Positions 62,287-64,000 of a DNA stretch of 64,000 bases are shown piece after piece. The notes beneath the pieces were generated by a model. That model searched no databases and had not been told where the DNA came from. It saw only the letters and a list, made by a program, of their open reading frames with translations. The DNA is from Alkalinema sp. FACHB-956 (GTDB lineage: Bacteria; Cyanobacteriota; Cyanobacteriia; Leptolyngbyales; Leptolyngbyaceae): assembly GCF_014697025.1 (NCBI RefSeq), contig NZ_JACJRC010000002.1:62001-126000 (forward strand). Direction: 5' to 3'. The stretch's first letter is position 1; the number at the start of each line of letters is the position of its first letter. A program made the position numbers and the translations under genes.

Positions 62287-64000
62287 ATGACAACCCTGGA
62301 ACTGAACAATACAGAATTGGTGAACATTGAGGGCGCTGGAAAAACCTTTCCGCTCTCCGGTGGTCGGGAATATATCGCCCTGAAGGGGATTGACCTAAAA
62401 ATTCGCAAGGGGGAATTCATTGCGCTAATCGGGCACTCCGGTTGTGGCAAATCGACGCTGCTCAACATGATTGCCGGGTTGGACTTGGCGACCGATGGTG
62501 TAGTGACCCTCGATGGGTTGACGATTACCAAACCCGGCCCCGATCGCATGGTCGTGTTCCAAAACTACTCGCTGCTGCCTTGGCTAACGGTGCGGGACAA
62601 CGTCGCCCTCGCGGTGGACGAAGTGTTGACGGAAAAGACGCCCGCCGAGCGGAAGGAAATTGTTGAACATTACATCGGCGTCGTAGGGTTGGCTGGATGT
62701 ATTGACAAACTGCCGCCGGAAATTTCCGGGGGGATGCGGCAACGGGTGGCGATCGCCCGAGCCCTCGCGGTTCAGCCGAAATTGTTGCTGTTGGATGAGC
62801 CCTTTGGGGTGTTGGATGCGCTGACGCGGGGTAACTTGCAGGAGCAGTTGGTGCGGATTTGTGAAGAGAATCAAATCTCCGCGCTGATGGTGACCCACGA
62901 AGTGGACGAAGCGGTGCTGATGAGCGATCGCATCGTCATGCTCACCAACGGGCCTGCCTCAAAAATTGGCGGCATTTTGGAAGTGGACATTCCCCGTCCC
63001 CGTCGCCGTTTGGAAGCCGTCAAACATCCCAGCTACTACCAGCTCCGCAGCGAAATCATCTACTTCTTGAACCAACAGAAGCAGGTCAAGAAAATGCGGG
63101 CCAAGAAAGTCCAAGTGGTGCCCCGCCACGGGCTGGAAAAGGTCAACCTGGAACTGGGTTTTGTGCCTCTGACGGCCTGCGCCCCCATGGCGATCGCCCA
63201 GGAAAAAGGCTTTTTTGCCAAGCATGGTTTGGATGAAGTCAACCTCGTCCGCGAGTCCACTTGGCGGGGCGTTGCCGATGGGATTACCGGGGGCTACATT
63301 GATGCAGCCCAGATGCCGTCGGGAATGCCCGCCTGGATTACCCTCGGTGGCGCGGGAGCCCAGAGTGTGCCCGTGGTCAGTTCCCTCACCATGACCCGCA
63401 ACGGCAACGCCATTACCCTGGATCGCCGCTTCCAAGACATGGGCGTGAAAACCCTGGCGGATTTCAAGCGGGTGATTGAACAATCACCGGATCAGCCCCA
63501 CCGCATGGGCGTGGTGCACCCGTCTTCGATGCACAATATGCTGCTGCGCTATTGGTTAGCATCGGCTGGCATTGACCCCGATCGCGACCTGCAACTGAAG
63601 GCCATTCCCCCGGCGCAAATGGTGGTGGACTTGAAGGGTGGCACGATCGATGGATTCTGCGTGGGGGATCCTTGGAACCTGCGGGCGGAAATGGAAGGTG
63701 TAGGCTTTACGATCGCCACGGACGTGGACATCTGGGCCGGCCATCCCGGTAAAGTGCTAGGCTGCCGTGCCGATTGGGCTGCGGCCTATCCCAATACTCA
63801 CATTGCCTTAGCCAAGGCGTTGTTGGATGCCTGCCGCTACTGTGCTGATCCGGCCAACGCGGCGGAAATTTGCCAAATTCTGATGCGGCGGGAGTATCTT
63901 GGCACCAACTTGGAATACATTCACCTGGGTGGCCCTGGGGATACGGTTCCAGGGGTGAACTCTGTGGCCCACCATGTGTTCTTTGGTGAAGGGGTGAACC
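62287..64000 (+). CDS. cmpC: CmpC: ATPase-binding protein fusion, second cluster, 3' end outside window
   Basis: An open frame from the ATG at 62287 (MTTLELNNTELVNIEGAGKT) runs 571 codons to the window edge. The ATPase domain has GHSGCGKSTLLNMIAGLDL, ISGGMRQRVAIARAL and LLLLDEPFGVLDAL, with Val in place of the usual Ala. The binding domain begins with LELGFVPLTACAPMAIAQEK near residue 285 and has GHPGKVLGCRADW. The C-terminal end and a possible cmpD2 lie outside. NrtC is an alternative, but its partner CmpA2 has bicarbonate-type residues. Confidence 0.88.
   Translation, partial: MTTLELNNTELVNIEGAGKTFPLSGGREYIALKGIDLKIRKGEFIALIGHSGCGKSTLLNMIAGLDLATDGVVTLDGLTITKPGPDRMVVFQNYSLLPWLTVRDNVALAVDEVLTEKTPAERKEIVEHYIGVVGLAGCIDKLPPEISGGMRQRVAIARALAVQPKLLLLDEPFGVLDALTRGNLQEQLVRICEENQISALMVTHEVDEAVLMSDRIVMLTNGPASKIGGILEVDIPRPRRRLEAVKHPSYYQLRSEIIYFLNQQKQVKKMRAKKVQVVPRHGLEKVNLELGFVPLTACAPMAIAQEKGFFAKHGLDEVNLVRESTWRGVADGITGGYIDAAQMPSGMPAWITLGGAGAQSVPVVSSLTMTRNGNAITLDRRFQDMGVKTLADFKRVIEQSPDQPHRMGVVHPSSMHNMLLRYWLASAGIDPDRDLQLKAIPPAQMVVDLKGGTIDGFCVGDPWNLRAEMEGVGFTIATDVDIWAGHPGKVLGCRADWAAAYPNTHIALAKALLDACRYCADPANAAEICQILMRREYLGTNLEYIHLGGPGDTVPGVNSVAHHVFFGEGVN

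Noticed and set aside
53657-64000. Naming the transporter clusters nrtABCD (nitrate)
   Set aside because: Both binding proteins have Gln and Glu at the two positions where nitrate-binding NrtA has His and Lys, and their GGQWQMPMP motif is the CmpA form.

Overview
The window comes from a cyanobacterium. The octamer GCGATCGC and its core CGATCG are scattered throughout, as in HIP1-rich cyanobacterial genomes. The gene content agrees: CmpABCD-type bicarbonate transporters, a DUF4079 membrane protein, a sterol desaturase/short-chain dehydrogenase fusion, and a kinase with a cyanobacterial-type zinc-ribbon start. No rRNA, tRNA or CRISPR array was found.

Positions 1-16503 (minus strand) hold most of an extracellular/thylakoid-type contractile injection system (eCIS). 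In transcription order it has a DUF4255 cap protein, an unknown 335-residue protein, the sheath, two tube proteins, a small DUF5908 protein, a LysM adaptor, a VgrG spike, a PAAR tip, a gp25 baseplate protein, two large baseplate proteins and a very large unknown protein that runs off the left edge. The AAA ATPase, tape measure and cargo are not in the window. A 172-bp MITE-like element lies between the LysM and VgrG genes.

Positions 16.7-31.7 kb are mostly housekeeping or single genes: a DUF790 nuclease, a LysR regulator divergent from a TenA/heme-oxygenase-like protein, a VOC protein, miaA divergent from gyrB, a DprA-like protein beside a broken KAP-type NTPase and a MITE, HEAT-repeat and membrane proteins, a two-domain phosphotransferase/P-loop kinase, DUF4079 and a GNAT acetyltransferase.

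Positions 31.7-35.4 kb are a decaying polymorphic-toxin locus. It has an RHS core, Hint domain and WHH nuclease interrupted by two amber codons, an intact SUKH immunity gene, a MITE, a scrambled second RHS relic and a frameshifted Rpn-family nuclease. A second copy of the GNAT gene's 3' end lies at the far side.

Positions 35.6-44.6 kb carry the desaturase/SDR fusion, photolyase, a GntR regulator, an unknown two-gene unit, a TIGR04222-like membrane protein, a methyltransferase and an unknown membrane protein.

Positions 44.7-53.1 kb are an island inside a broken esterase gene, whose N-terminal part lies at 44728-44838 and C-terminal part at 52804-53088. A near-identical repeat of about 255 bp (45172-45426 and 52560-52814) brackets most of it. 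The cargo is a kinase fused to a PstS-like binding domain, a convergent NB-ARC-type ATPase, and several unknown small, membrane and zinc-ribbon proteins.

Positions 53.6-64.0 kb hold two consecutive four-gene-type bicarbonate transporter clusters: complete cmpABCD, then cmpAB and most of a second cmpC, which is cut by the right edge. Both binding proteins have the CmpA-type (bicarbonate) rather than the NrtA-type (nitrate) residues. Short tandem repeats of 13-20 bp sit in many intergenic gaps, several right at gene ends.
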